This document shows, in pieces, positions 44,367 to 55,881 of a DNA stretch of 64,000 nt. The position numbers and the translations under genes were made by a program. Position 1 is the first letter of the stretch. Each line of letters opens with the position of its first letter. Under the pieces are notes generated by a model, which did not search any database, had not been told where the DNA came from, and saw nothing but the letters and a program-made list of their open reading frames with translations. Origin of the DNA: Saccharina japonica (Eukaryota > Sar > Phaeophyceae > Laminariales > Laminariaceae); NCBI GenBank assembly GCA_008828725.1, contig MEHQ01000233.1, positions 223,321 through 287,320 on the forward strand. The letters are read 5' to 3'.

Positions 44367-45600
44367 TATTAGCATGACTTTCTAAGCCAGTTTGACTCAC
44401 GCCTGCTATATAGGGTAAGAAGGGCGAATGAGACGCACACATCGAGCAATTTTACGCAATACCTCCAAGAGTGTCCAATCTTTGCTACGCGCTGGAGCCC
44501 TAATCATAAACACACGTAGAAGCATCATGAGAAAATACTGCCAACACCTCGGACATATCATGATCTATCCTTAGTAGATCATCTAGTTCCTCACCCGCGT
44601 TCGTGAGAGGTTATGCCGGATCTGCATACGAGTAGTAGTACATATCCAACCCAGGAAACATGTGCTAGATCATGCCGATTATCCGGGTCCCACCCGGCAG
44701 CATGAGCTAGATCATATCCTACAAAACTTGGAGTATATCTGCCTTGAAATATCTAGATCGTCGAGTGGGAATCAATGATCTGCCCGAGGTGTGAAATCTT
44801 GGATAAAACGAGCACCAAGAAAGACACAAAACAAAAACTGAAAATTCCGCAGCCGTTCTGCTGAAACATGTATAGAAAGCACCTGTTCCCAGAAAAACAT
44901 CCAGCTTGTTGAGGTGGCAGTTTTTGTTCTTAGTGCACAGGTGACCCGTGACATTTATACCGTGAAGCACTACGTACGGCTGGTACAGGTGGCTATTTCA
45001 AAGAAGCGTTGCGCGCTACGATGACAAATAATGAAGCGCCTAGTGTCCCAAATCCCACGGGATGACCCGCATGAAAAACCTACCGCAGCACAGCAGTATT
45101 GTAAACCATTGAGAGGGTGCGGGATGGACTATTGACTTCTTGCACGTCGGCAGACTGTGTCGATTCAGCCGTTCGTGCGCTACCAAAATTGGACACAACA
45201 TGGGTCAAGAGTCAATCTTAACCCCCTCAGAGCTGCACCCCCCGTCACGTTTTTTGGGATAAAACTGCTTGAAAATAGTGTGGGGCTCTGTTTGCAGTAC
45301 GGGGTAGTAAGACTCCTCCTCCCCCTCAGGGCTTATTTATTTATTTATTTATTTTTGTCCATCCCATTTATTATCTTCGCCCTTCCTTTCTCTCTCCTCC
45401 CTAGTCGTAACTCAGATCCGGGGTCACAAAGTAGGCTCCTCTCCCTCCTCCCCCACTACGGTTCTTGCCTTGCATTTTTATCGCGAGAAGACTTCAGCCT
45501 TTCACTCCCTCGTCGACTCGCATCGAATTGTGCCTACCCACGCTACTGTTAATAGGCGCTCTCAGCAGTTGACTCCGTTTTTCATTTATTTTTGCAAATA
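44367..45600. repeat. Non-coding; 44.64-44.80 kb repeated at 59.64-59.81 kb
   Basis: 44640-44800 ('atccaacccaggaaa', 'gagctagat.at', 'ctgcc.tgaaatatct.gat', 'gtgggaat') is a diverged copy of 59640-59810. (TTAT)n at 45335-45352. No gene recognised; the 131-codon plus frame at 45157-45552 lacks splice borders or codon bias. Confidence 0.5.
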
Positions 45601-45615
45601 AACTCAAAAGTCCGA

Positions 45616-45687
45616 CCCACGTGAGATTCGAACTCCAGACATCAACGTTCAGAAGCGTTCGAGGTTACCTCTAGACCATCGGGGCGA
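45616..45687 (-). tRNA. tRNA-like sequence, probably degenerate
   Basis: On minus, 'gatggtctagaggtaac' gives an A-box-like word (TGGTCTAGAGG) and 'ggagttcgaatctc' a B-box-like word with the T-loop TTCGAAT. Between them a hairpin (AACG / CGTT) encloses an 8-nt loop CTTCTGAA, one base too long for a normal anticodon loop. Acceptor and T stems have two or more mismatches each. So this is probably a tRNA pseudogene or tRNA-derived repeat head; the anticodon cannot be assigned. Confidence 0.4.
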
Positions 45688-46164
45688 CCGGATATTGCAT
45701 TATGAGCACGGAGCATCTTTTCAAGTTGATTTTGACCGGTTTTCTGCGATATGTTTTGTATTTTGGGTGACATCCAGTAACTTACGTACGTACTCGAGTG
45801 TACAGCAAGAAAAACACATTTTTGCTTTCGACAGAGTGCTCGATTCCTTGAACCCTGGTGATCACGATTGAGTCCAGCCGTCTCATATTTCAAGTTATAG
45901 TATGCATATGTAATATTTAGTATTTCCGAAGTTATTACGGGCGTCCCCGAAACTAAATGCACGTATTATACTGCACGGGTTATACCATGCTATACACCAT
46001 ACAATCCCATATGACACCAAACCAAACCAAACCAAACCACATTCATAAAACGAACGGCGTTTCCGCACCCCGAGAAAAATCACAAAAAAAACAGAATATC
46101 AACATGCACAAACACATAAAACTGGTTGTACTACTGTACTCATTTATATTACTTGGCGAGTCAC
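45688..46164. other. Non-coding, no gene seen
   Basis: Contains 'aaccaaaccaaaccaaacc' (46018-46037). No splice-bounded frame. Confidence 0.35.
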
Positions 46165-46990
46165 GGCACACACATCATACAGAAACGTAATACATACATA
46201 CACACACGCCGGTCAATCGGAACATTCTCACCTACAAAATCAGCACATATACCCTGTACCTGGTACGTGGTATACTTCGTAACACAACAAACACCGACGA
46301 AGAAAAATGCAAGACGCCTTGTATAACACAACAACAGACGGCAGCGAACAAAAACGCAAGACACGGATCGGGTACCGAGTAAGTCCTGCCTATCTTACTG
46401 GTCGGAGACACGCCACATCAACAAGCAGCATCACGTTGAACGGGATGAAAATATATATCACTCCCGATGAAGGAATAACACGTTTTCGTAACCGATACAG
46501 CACGCGACTACAACACGAAAGCATCAGGCTGCCGCAGCGATTCCCTCGCTCTCCTCCCTATCCCCCCCCACGCACCCCCTCTCTACTTCCCGTTCCTCGG
46601 TATTAATTGCAGTCTAGCTTTGTTGCACGGCGCGCACAAATAATGGCCCCTATTGTGCCGGGTCGTGTTTGTCGAACGAAAACACTGCTCCTTCCAGTCG
46701 AACACATGGTAGAAGACCATCCTGCGGCACAGTGCCAAACAAACACCTTCTACAGATCACACCATTCCTCCAGTCGTCATCGCTATCAACAACCATCATA
46801 ATCATCATCACTATCAACATCATCATGATCTCCATCACCTCCAACATCATCGTGATCACAGTCACCTTCAACATCATCATGATCACCATCGCTATCAACA
46901 TCATGATCGACTGCTGTTGTCATAGCTATCAACACCATCATGATCGAGTATCATCACGATTCACGACCCCCCCCATCAGCATTCCACATA
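46165..46990 (-). repeat. Dispersed repeat, inverted partner of 24.54-25.30 kb
   Basis: See 24540-25300. Here the array is (CAT/ATC)n: 'atcatcatgatc', 'aacatcat', spanning about 46785-46960, followed by a C run. Open frames read poly-Ile/Met/His and are rejected. Confidence 0.65.
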
Positions 46991-47071
46991 AATCATCAGT
47001 GCCATCGGCATCATCAATCATCAATCACCAACTGCAGTGAGTGGCATCACGACCAGGAGGTGGCAGTCGTA

Positions 47072-47432
47072 CATCGTTGGCAAACATCCAGAAAACGGCA
47101 CTAAATCGTTGGCAAACATCCAGAAAACGGTACTAACTCGTTGGCAAACATCCAGAAAACGGTACTAAATTGTTGGCAAACATCCAGAAAACGGTACGAA
47201 ATCGTTGGCAAACATCCATAAAACGGTACTAACTCGTTGGCAAACATCCAGAAAAACGGTACATCCATACTAAATTGTTGGCAAACATCCAGAAAACGGT
47301 ACGAAATCGTTGGCAAAACTCGTTGGCAAACATCCAGAAAAACGGTACATCCATAAAACGGTACGAAATCGTTGGCAAACATCCATAAAACGGTACTAAC
47401 TCGTTGGCAAACATTCAGAAAACGGTACCAAG
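47072..47432. repeat. 32-bp minisatellite, about 11 copies
   Basis: Unit 'cgttggcaaacatccagaaaacggtacta'-like, with variants 'aaatc'/'aactc' at the end, some with a 12-bp insertion 'acggtacatccat'. The minus strand reads as MFANELVPFSGCLPT-like repeating protein. Repeats are contiguous with no unique spacers, so this is not a CRISPR array. Confidence 0.85.
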
Positions 47433-47990
47433 ACGGAGGGACAAGACAGGACGGGACAAAACAGAACTAGACACTACAGTAGAGCAGTAGGGCCACAACG
47501 CACCTCCTCCCCCCTCTCTCGCCTTTCCTCCACGCATCGTCACTTGTCACTAAAGTGAGGTAACACAAGAAAAAGCAAACACGCAACAAACAAACAACGC
47601 CAGCACTCCGCCAAAAGCCGCCAACCAATCCGCTCGCAAGCAAGCGGACCATCCAGTCAGCAAACCAAGGCAGTATCGCTCCCACAACTCTGCCAGCGGA
47701 CCAGCTCGCCAATACGCCCGTCATACAAGTCAGCAAGCAAGGGGTCACGACCCTCACACAACAACCCCCCCCCCCCTCCTTGAGCTTGTTGCCTGCCCGC
47801 ATCTTTACGAAACCAGTCAAGCAAAAAGCCTCTGCTATCGATACGGCAACGATATCAAGCGTGCTCGCCTAACATCTGCCCCCAGCCTTCGTCATCTCTA
47901 GTAAAACCAGCCTAAAGCCAGCCTGAGAACCAGCGGCCACATGAACGAAGCACACACAAACGTGACGGGAATAAAAGCATAAGCGCGTGG
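47433..47990. other. Non-coding, no gene seen
   Basis: No splice-bounded frame recognised; has 'aagcaaacacgcaacaaac' and AG-rich words. Confidence 0.3.
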
Positions 47991-48295
47991 GCCCTCTCAC
48001 ATCTTCCCTTGTTCTCTCTCTCACTCTCTCTCGCGCCCCACCTGCTTCTCCATCTCTCTGGGATTGGTATGTATCCTCCGTTCCCCCCTCTCTCTCGCTC
48101 CCACCCTCCTCCATCCCTCTCTCTCTCTCCCCCCCCCCTCCCTATCTCTCTCCCTCCCTCCTTCATTCCCTCCCTCCCTCCCCCCCCCCCCCCCCCCCCC
48201 NCCCCCCCCCCCTCTCCCTCCTTCTCTTACCTCCCCCTCTCTCTCTCCCTACATCTCCCTCCCCTTCCCTCCCCTTCCCTCTTCTCTCGATTTTC
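47991..48295. repeat. Pyrimidine tract with C run and an N
   Basis: About 300 bp almost wholly C/T. Within it 48180-48212 is an uninterrupted C run broken by an N at 48201. The N is a base that the assembly could not call; the C-run length is therefore unreliable. Confidence 0.9.
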
Positions 48296-49269
48296 TTTCT
48301 CAACCGTACACAACAAAACAAACAAAAACAACAGCACAGTTTTTCATGGCCCATTACCGCCACCAGTTCGGGCCTCAATGCCACCACCGGTGTTCCAACT
48401 GCACAGAAACCAGGCCACAGGCCCTAAAACATGCCCCGGTTGTCCCCAAAAAATATAACAAAACGCCAGCTGTCTTTGCAGCAACTCCCCTACCAACTAC
48501 TACAAAGGAAAAATGAACGTAACTCTGGGCTCGTATCAAACGAAGGCTCGACGCTTCAAAGCCCCTCTTCGCCTATCTAACACTTGTCTTCTTCCTCCCC
48601 CTCCGGGCTACATTGCAACTACCACTTTTCTGCGCTGTCTGGACGCGCCTTCAGGCAGAAAAAAACAATTTTGAAAATATAAAACCAAAACAAAACTCGA
48701 TCTGCTCGCGCTCTCACCCCCTCACTCAGTCACGTCCGTCAGCGACAGGAGAAAAACGGCGATGGAGGTTCATCGCCAGCCCTGAATAAGACCACAACAC
48801 GCCATCATATCTTGGTACAAAACCATGCCATGCGCTGTGGTTGCAGCCTTGGCTATCATACAATACCATACCTCTTCCACAAGATAAAAAACGACCGAGA
48901 CTGACATCATCTTCCAAATATTAACGAACCGCGCTTTTTTTCGGGGGGAAAAAGAGCGACAAGCACCCCCCCCCCCCAATACCCACCTGCCCTTCTTCCT
49001 TCTGCTCATCCTCCTCCAAGAGAAACAAAGACAACAGGCCAGCCTTATCGACGATCGTCAGACTCAATTTCAATCCCAACCCCAGCCCCAATCTCAGTTT
49101 CAATATCAATCCCCTCCTCTCGACTTGCGCATATAAACACTCCTCTTAAAGCTCTCACTGGCAATTCGCATACATACATATACATCCGTCTCCCATCCAG
49201 GCTAAGCACTAAATGAAAAAAAAAACGAAACGATGAGACAAGGGTGACAACGAAATCCGATCGCGAATG
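48296..49269. other. Ambiguous region; possible Gln-rich exon at 49.02-49.14 kb
   Basis: On plus, 'tcctcctccaag' is a strong acceptor at 49020, followed by a frame ASLIDDRQTQFQSQPQPQSQ ... SPPLDLRI and TAA near 49135. On minus the same area reads VDKAGLLSLFLLEEDEQKEE before a GTGGGT donor. Either could be an exon. 48345-48515 has a plus frame with C/H residues (HYRHQFGPQCHHRC) but no splice support. Not called as genes. Confidence 0.3.
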
Positions 49270-50270
49270 TCGTCGTTGTTGCTCCTGCCTCTATAGCAGG
49301 GGTCTCCCACACTGCGAAAACAAAGACAGACGTCTGAATGACCATCGCACCACGGTATATAGCACCGCGGAGTCGGCCAGCCGTTTCTCTTCGTGTGTTT
49401 TGGTAGGAAAATTACACCAGCAACCACACAGTTAGCTGGCCCGGCGCATACGGTGTAAACCCTACAAAATCACGCGAATCCAAGTATCTACACCAGCAGC
49501 CACACAGCAGTAAGCTGGCCCGGCGCTTGCGGTGTAAGCCCTACAAAATCACGCGAATCCGAGTAGGGGTCCCCTACACTGCGAAGACAAAAACAAAGAC
49601 GTCTACATGACCAGCACTATCGTATAGTACCGGGGAACCGGCCGTCGCGCTTCGCATATTGGGACAGGACAATTACACCAGCAGCCACACAGCCAAAAGC
49701 TGGCCCGGCGAACTCGGTATAAAGTCCTAACGCAGCATACGAATCCCGAGTAGGGGTCTCCTACACTGCGAGGCCCAAAACAATACAGACGTTGTCTGAA
49801 CGTCATGACCAGCACACCACGGTAGGTACCGGGAAACCGACCGGCCTTTTCGCTTCGTATGTTTTGGCAGGACAGTTACACCAGCAGCCACACAGCAAAA
49901 CTCTGGCCCGGCGCATACGGCAAACAATCCTAAAACAAAATACGAATCCGAGTAGGGACCTCCCACACTGCGAGGCCCAAACCAACACAGCGTCTGAACG
50001 TCATGACCAGCACACCACGGTAACACCGCGGAGACGGCCGTGTCGCTTCGCATGTTTTGGCAAGACAAGTACACCAGCAGCCACACAGCAAAAGCTGGCC
50101 CGGCGCATACGAGGTAAAGCCCTACCAGAACAATGCGAATCTAAATCCGAGTAGGGGTCGCCTACACTGCGAAGACAAAACCAAAGACGTCTGAACGACC
50201 AGCAGTACGCCGGAGAGCGAGCCTATGCTCCTGTCTCGTTCCACACTTGCATACACCAGCAACCAATCGG
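49270..50270. repeat. ~200-bp satellite, about 5 units
   Basis: The landmark 'gtaggggtctcctacactgcga' recurs at about 49296, 49560, 49749, 49951 and 50150 (spacings ~190-200 bp; the first is longer by a ~75-bp extra subunit). Each unit also has 'gaccagca', 'ccgg..ccgaccgg', 'tacaccagcagccacacagcaaaagctggcccggcg' and 'ccctacaaaatcacgcgaatcc'. The units are clearly diverged. No coding capacity. Confidence 0.85.
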
Positions 50271-50450
50271 CCGCGCGGGTGCTTACAATGAAAAAAATAC
50301 TAAATATATCGAACAGGAGACAAAAAAAACAGAAACTACAGAAAAGCCAGTCGAGAAATAAATAAATAGATAACGCAAGAACGAAATAAAGAAGAATGAT
50401 AAAACGAAAAAAGAAACGAGCTGAAAAGGAACAAATACAGAATGAAAGCT

Positions 50451-51458
50451 AGCAACCCAGCAACCCAGCAACCCAGCAAGCAACCCAGCAAGCAACCCAG
50501 CAAGCAACCCAGCAAGCAACCCAGCAAGCAACCCAGCAAGCAACCCAGCAAGCAACCCAGCAAGCAACCCAGCAAGCAACCCAGCAAGCAACCCAGCAAG
50601 CAACCCAGCAAGCAACCCAGCAAGCAACCCAGCAAGCAACCCAGCAAGCAACCCAGCAAGCAACCCAGCAAGCAACCCAGCAAGCAACCCAGCAAGCAAC
50701 CCAGCAAGCAACCCAGCAAGCAACCCAGCAAGCAACCCAGCAAGCAACCCAGCAAGCAACCCAGCAAGCAACCCAGCAAGCAACCCAGCAAGCAACCCAG
50801 CAAGCAACCCAGCAAGCAACCCAGCAAGCAACCCAGCAAGCAACCCAGCAAGCAACCCAGCAAGCAACCCAGCAAGCAACCCAGCAAGCAACCCAGCAAG
50901 CAACCCAGCAAGCAACCCAGCAAGCAACCCAGCAAGCAACCCAGCAAGCAACCCAGCAAGCAACCCAGCAAGCAACCCAGCAAGCAACCCAGCAAGCAAC
51001 CCAGCAAGCAACCCAGCAAGCAACCCAGCAAGCAACCCAGCAAGCAACCCAGCAAGCAACCCAGCAAGCAACCCAGCAAGCAACCCAGCAAGCAACCCAG
51101 CAAGCAACCCAGCAAGCAACCCAGCAAGCAACCCAGCAAGCAACCCAGCAAGCAACCCAGCAAGCAACCCAGCAAGCAACCCAGCAAGCAACCCAGCAAG
51201 CAACCCAGCAAGCAACCCAGCAAGCAACCCAGCAAGCAACCCAGCAAGCAACCCAGCAAGCAACCCAGCAAGCAACCCAGCAAGCAACCCAGCAAGCAAC
51301 CCAGCAAGCAACCCAGCAAGCAACCCAGCAAGCAACCCAGCAAGCAACCCAGCAAGCAAGCAAGCAACCCAGCAACCCAGCAACCCAGCAAGCAACCCAG
51401 CAAGCAACCCAGCAAGCAACCCAGCAAGCAAGCAAGCAAGCAAGCAACCCAGCAACCC

Positions 51459-51462
<4 letters not shown>
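50451..51462. repeat. Perfect 12-bp satellite CAGCAAGCAACC, ~75 copies
   Basis: At least 14 consecutive 60-base blocks (about 50521-51348) are identical. The right end degenerates into (CAGCAACC) and (AAGC) variants. Period 12 is a multiple of 3, and no stop codon occurs in five frames, so ORFs of over 380 to 558 residues exist on both strands (Gln-Pro-Ser-Lys repeats on plus; Leu-Leu-Ala-Gly, Leu-Leu-Gly-Cys and Ala-Cys-Trp-Val repeats on minus). These are by-products of the repeat. Confidence 0.98.

Positions 51463-51530
<68 letters not shown>
51463..51530. repeat. (AAGC)n tail of the 12-bp satellite
   Basis: About 17 copies of AAGC follow the 12-bp array and merge with it, suggesting the 12-mer arose from, or decayed to, this 4-mer. 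Confidence 0.95.
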
Positions 51531-51531
<1 letters not shown>

Positions 51532-51534
51532 AAA

Positions 51535-52025
51535 GGAACAACAAGAAAAAAAGAAGAAATACAAATAGAAAGATAGAAAGATAGAAAAAAAGGAACAAAG
51601 AAAGAAAAAGAGAAAGAAAAAAAAAAGAAGAAAAGAGAAAACAAACGAGAGAAAGAAAGAAAGAAAAAGAGATCGAAAACAAGAAAGAATAGAAAAAGAG
51701 ACAAAAAAGAGAAAGAAAGAAAGAAAAAGAGATCGAAAACAAGAAAGAATAGAAAAAGAGACAAAAAAGAGAAAGAAAAAAAGAAAGAAAAGATAAAACA
51801 AAAGAGACGAAGAAATAAAAAGAGACAAAAATAAAGACAAAAAAAAACAAAAAAGAAACAAAAAAGAAAGACAAAGCATAAAGAAAAAAAAAAAGGAAAC
51901 AAAAATGAAAGAAAATAGAAAGCAAGAAATAAAGAACTAAGAAACAAATCGTGAAATCAGAAAAAAAAACAAGCGAAGAAGATAGAAAAAAAAGGAAAAA
52001 GAACAACGCCAAGAGAGAGAAAAAG
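51535..52025 (+). repeat. Polypurine tract, ~490 bp
   Basis: More than nine in ten bases are A or G (GAAA/AAAG words); a 60-bp segment 'gaaagaaagaaagaaaaaga...gacaaaaaaga' is repeated directly (about 51652-51711 and 51712-51771). This and the C/T-rich tract at 48 kb are strand-asymmetric in the same sense. Confidence 0.9.
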
Positions 52026-52317
52026 CGATCTGCCTAAGAGAGACGATCGAGGGTGAACCAACCCCGCAAGCAAGCACACCGGAATGCAACACCACCACGG
52101 AGCCTACAGGCGCTCGGGTGTGCACCCCGCGCTCTCCTGACGAATGGAAGAAACGCGTACCAAATGGCCCCCCCCCCCCCCCCCCACCAACTCATGCCAA
52201 TAGCCCCATGCCACCTGCGCATACCATACCGACGACCACACCGGCCAAGCAAAGACACTACTATTAATACAAGACCTGCCCTCTAGGGCGCGCCATGGCC
52301 TCTTTTACTTACCATAC
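52026..52317. other. Non-coding or possible minus-strand exon
   Basis: 52040-52140 on minus reads SSGERGVHTRAPVGSVVVLH, GC-rich, but without clear splice borders. C run at 52170-52185. Confidence 0.25.
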
Positions 52318-52438
52318 TAGTTTTAGTGCAGGCGCCGGCAGGACGGTCAGTCAAGGTGGTGGTCTCGTCCAGGCGGACAAACTGCGGTTTCAGAGCGTAT
52401 TTTCCGGCCAGCGCCGAACCTCCCGACACCACTACTAC
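52318..52438 (-). CDS. Possible exon, unknown
   Basis: Minus-strand donor GTAAGT at about 52312 follows ... ACTAAAACTAGTATG. The exon reads VVVSGGSALAGKYALKPQFV, RLDETTTLTDRPAGACTKTS with GC-rich codons; an acceptor 'ttttattctag' lies at its upper edge, but the phase there is not 0. No family recognised and no partner exon found because the satellite begins to the left. Confidence 0.35.
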
Positions 52439-52769
52439 TAGAATAAAAAAAAAACTGAAACAGAGCAACAGCCAGCCACGATGCCGAACGAACCAAGCAA
52501 CAGGCCGAGGCCGGCTAGAGCTCAATGCGCACGACGACCCCACCCACTCCGACGCCCGACGTAGGGTCAGGATACCAGCGTGGCCGTGGCGCACCCCGTG
52601 TACACCTTCAACAATTACGGTCACAGCTATATATATATAACCCACAAACAACCCCGCGCTACCGGTAACAGTACCAATGGCGGGAACAGACCTTAGGGAA
52701 AAAAACAATAAAGCCCGCGGCACGTCAACCCGTCGCAACTTATTTTTCTCCGCCCGGGACGTTTAGCAT
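52439..52769. other. Non-coding, no gene seen
   Basis: Minus frame over 52283-52738 is open (a shadow of the exon candidate plus intron). Contains 'tatatatataac' at 52629. No second exon recognised. Confidence 0.3.
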
Positions 52770-53635
52770 CAGTCCGCCATTCAACACCATCTGCTATCCA
52801 ACGTCGTCTGCCACCCAACACCGTCTCCTATCCAACATTATCTGCTATCCAACACCGTCATCCCTCCAACACCTTCCACCATCCTACATTGTCTGCCATC
52901 CAACATCGTCTACTATCCAACACCGTCTCCTATCCAATATGTTTTGCCATTCAACACCTACTGCCATCCAACACGTTCCGCCATCCACCATCCACACCGC
53001 CTCTCATCCAACACACCGCCCCCCATTCAACAATTTCCGACATCCAACACCTTCTGCCATCCAAAACTTCCCGCCATCCAACACCTTCTGCCATCCAAAA
53101 CTTCCCGCCATCCAACACCTTCTGCCATCCCACATTGTCTGCCATCCCACACTGTCTGCCATCCAACACCATTTCCCATCCAACAAACCACCTCCCACCC
53201 AACACCTTCTGCCATCCCACATTGTCTGCCATCCCACACTGTCTGCCATCCAACACCATTTCCCATCCAACAAACCACCTCCCACCCAACACCGTCTGCC
53301 ATCCAAAATCGTCTGCCATCCAACATCGCCTGTCATCCAATACTGTCTGCCATCTAACATCGTCTGTCATTCAACACACCACCTCCCATCCAATATTGTC
53401 TGCCATCCAACATCGTCTGTCATCCAACACTGTCTGCCATCCAACACACCTTCTCTCATCCAATTCCGTCTGTCACCCAATACCGTCTGCCATCCAATAC
53501 CTTCTACCATCCAATATCGTCTGCCATCCAACACCTTATCCACCCAATACCGTCTGCCATCCAATAGTATCCGCCATCCAACGTCGTCTGTCATCCAACA
53601 CACCTTCTGCCATCCAACACTGGTATGTACGCAAC
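52770..53635. repeat. 17-bp minisatellite 'tctgccatccaacaccg', ~50 copies
   Basis: Imperfect units run head to tail, with longer-period duplications (53160-53290 repeats 53100-53190). Plus frames read as CHPTLSAIQHRLPSN-like repeats, minus as WMAEGVGWQ-like repeats. No gene. Confidence 0.95.
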
Positions 53636-55450
53636 AACTGGTCACCACAACACGTTAGCTGCAAACGGGCCATACGCGTGCGCCAAGACAAAAAAACGCC
53701 AGTCAAGCCAAGGGAAGGACTGGAGGCCAAGACAACGACACACCAAAACAAAAAAACGCACGCACCCGGTCAACACCACTCGATGGATGTGACGCTTACC
53801 ATCGGTCAACCTTTGCACCTTCCCCTTCCTCTTCCCCTTTCTCACACCCAGGGTGGACTCAGTTTCGCCGGGGTCCTCCTACTACGAGTGGAAACAGCCG
53901 GCCATTCAGACTTATCCGCCACCGGTTGTTCGTTTTACACATACACGCACACATACGCCATGCATGCACACGCCCCGTGCATGCCCATGCTTCACGCCGC
54001 TATTTTTGTTTTTAAGTTTTACGCCCTCGCTCCCTCCACCCCCCCGCCCCCTCCCGTGGACGGTATGCCGATCCAACAAATTCACCACCCACATTATTTG
54101 CGTTCTCCGCCAGTTGTGTCAGGCGAAAAAAAACGATAAAACAAAAAGGTGAAGGCGGAAACGCAAGCGTTACTGCTAACGTACTAAAAAGTTTCCCCCC
54201 CATCTTCCTTCCTTCCCTCCCTCCCTCCCTCCCCCCATCGCCTTCCCGTGGACGTGCGCGGGCTCAACACGCACCACCACTCCATCTCTTTTCTTCTTTC
54301 CCTCCGTCCGTCCCTCCCCCCCCGCCGCCCTTCTGCTATCCAACACTGTCTGCCCTCCGACACCTACATTATTTGACATCCAACATCGTCTGCTATCCAA
54401 CACCTTATGCCATCCCACACTGCCTGATATCCAACATCGTCTGTCATTCAACACACCACCTCCCATCAATATTGTCTGCCATTCCAACATCGTCTGTCAT
54501 CCAACACTGTCTGCCATCCAACACACCTTCTCTCATCCAATTCCGTCTGTCACCCCAATACCGTCTGCCATCCCAATACCTTCTACCATCCAATATCGTC
54601 TGCCATCCAACAGCTTATGCCCACCCATACCGTCTGCATCCAATAGATCCGCCATCCAACGTTCGTCTGTCATCCAACACACCTGCCATCCCAACACTGG
54701 TATGTACGCAACAACTGGTAACCACAACACGTTAGCTGCAAACAGCCCATACGCAGGTGTGCCAAGACAAAAAAACCCAGTCAAGCCTAAGGGAAGGACT
54801 GGAGGCCCAAGGACAACGACACACCAAAAACAAAAAACGTACGCACCCGATCAACACCACCCGCATGGATGTGACGGCTTACCATCGGTCAACCTTTGCA
54901 CCTTCCCCTTCCTCTTCCCCTTTCTCACACCCAGGGTGGACTCAGGTTCGCCGGGGTCCTCCGACTACGAGTGGAAACAAACAGTTATTCAGGCTTATCC
55001 GCCACCGTTTGTTCGTTTTACACATACACGTACACATACGCCATGCATGCACACGCCCCGCGCATGCCCATGCTTCACGCCGCTATTTTTGTTTTTAAGT
55101 TTTACGCCCTCGCTCCCTCCACCCCCCCGCCCCCTCCCGTGGACGGTATGCCGATCCAAAAAATTCACCACCCACATTATTTGTGTTCCCCGCCAGTTGT
55201 GTCAGGCGACAAAAAAAAAGACAAAAAAAAGGTGGAAACGCAAGCGTTACTGCTAACTTGTTAAAACGCTTTTCCCCCCCATCCTCCCTCCCACTCTCCA
55301 CCTCCTTCCTGTGGACGTACGTGGGTTTAGGCAACACGCTTTTCCCCCATCATCCCTCCCTCCCTCCCCCTATCTCCTTCCCATGGGTGTACGCGGGTTT
55401 AACATGCACCACCGCTCCATCCCTTTTATCCTTCTTTCCCCGTCCGTCCT
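53260..55450. repeat. ~1.08-kb tandem duplication
   Basis: The stretch around 53400-54330 recurs at 54480-55410, offset about 1077 bp ('gtcaccacaacacgttagctg' at 53641, 'gtaaccacaacacgttagc' at 54718; 'ctccctccacccccccgcc' in both). The two share minisatellite end, a 'cacccggtcaacacc' block, a stretch with 'atgcatgcacacgcccc', and a C/T-rich end. Copy 2 has several 1-nt indels near runs of C or A. Confidence 0.9.
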
Positions 55451-55614
55451 TCCGTCCGTCCCTCCCCCCCCCCCGTTCCTCTCGCACCATCCTTGCATAT
55501 CCTGCTCTTCCCCCACCCCACCATCCCTGGGACAATTGGGCCCACCTCCCACGGCCTATCCCAAGCAACACCACAACGCCGTCAAGACCGCCAGAACAAA
55601 TTCCCCAATTGACG
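55451..55614. other. Non-coding, C-rich
   Basis: C/T-rich continuation with no recognised frame. Confidence 0.3.
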
Positions 55615-55820
55615 TACAAGATCTAGACGATTCAGGTCGTCACCTAAATCGTCATCAAGATCGCGATCTAGATCGTCATCTAGAATCGCCATCAAGATCT
55701 TGCCACCCAAAGATCGCAATCTAGATAGATCGCGACCATCTGAGATCGTCACCTACTACTGTAGAGATCACGATCTAGATCGTAATCTAGACCGCAACCA
55801 TCTGCGTCATCGTCATCTGT
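55615..55820. repeat. GATC-rich degenerate repeat
   Basis: About ten 'gatcgtcatctagatcgcgatc'-like words, many self-complementary around GATC and CTAGATC, so both strands read alike. It sits just 3' of the terminal exon at 55882 (minus). Confidence 0.7.
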
Positions 55821-55881
55821 AAACAAAATAAAGATGTGAGAAAAAAAAAACAAAAAAGGGTCAACAACGTCAACGAGCGGA

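Noticed and set aside
47072..47432. CRISPR-like regular repeats
   Set aside because: Units of 32 bp are contiguous with no spacers; eukaryotic minisatellite. The same applies to the arrays at 18.1 and 59.4 kb.
48345..48515. Possible zinc-finger frame with CHHRC...C
   Set aside because: Cys/His spacing fits no finger family, and three frames are open over the same stretch; no acceptor support.
50283..52012. Very long open frames on both strands (380-558 residues)
   Set aside because: They follow the perfect 12-bp satellite (period divisible by three, no stop codon in most frames). Repeating QPSK, LLAG, LLGC and ACWV peptides are by-products, with no start context or splice evidence.
52889..54139. 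416-residue plus frame
   Set aside because: Runs through the 17-bp minisatellite and the duplicated region; repeating CHPTPSAIQH peptides with no protein-like segment.
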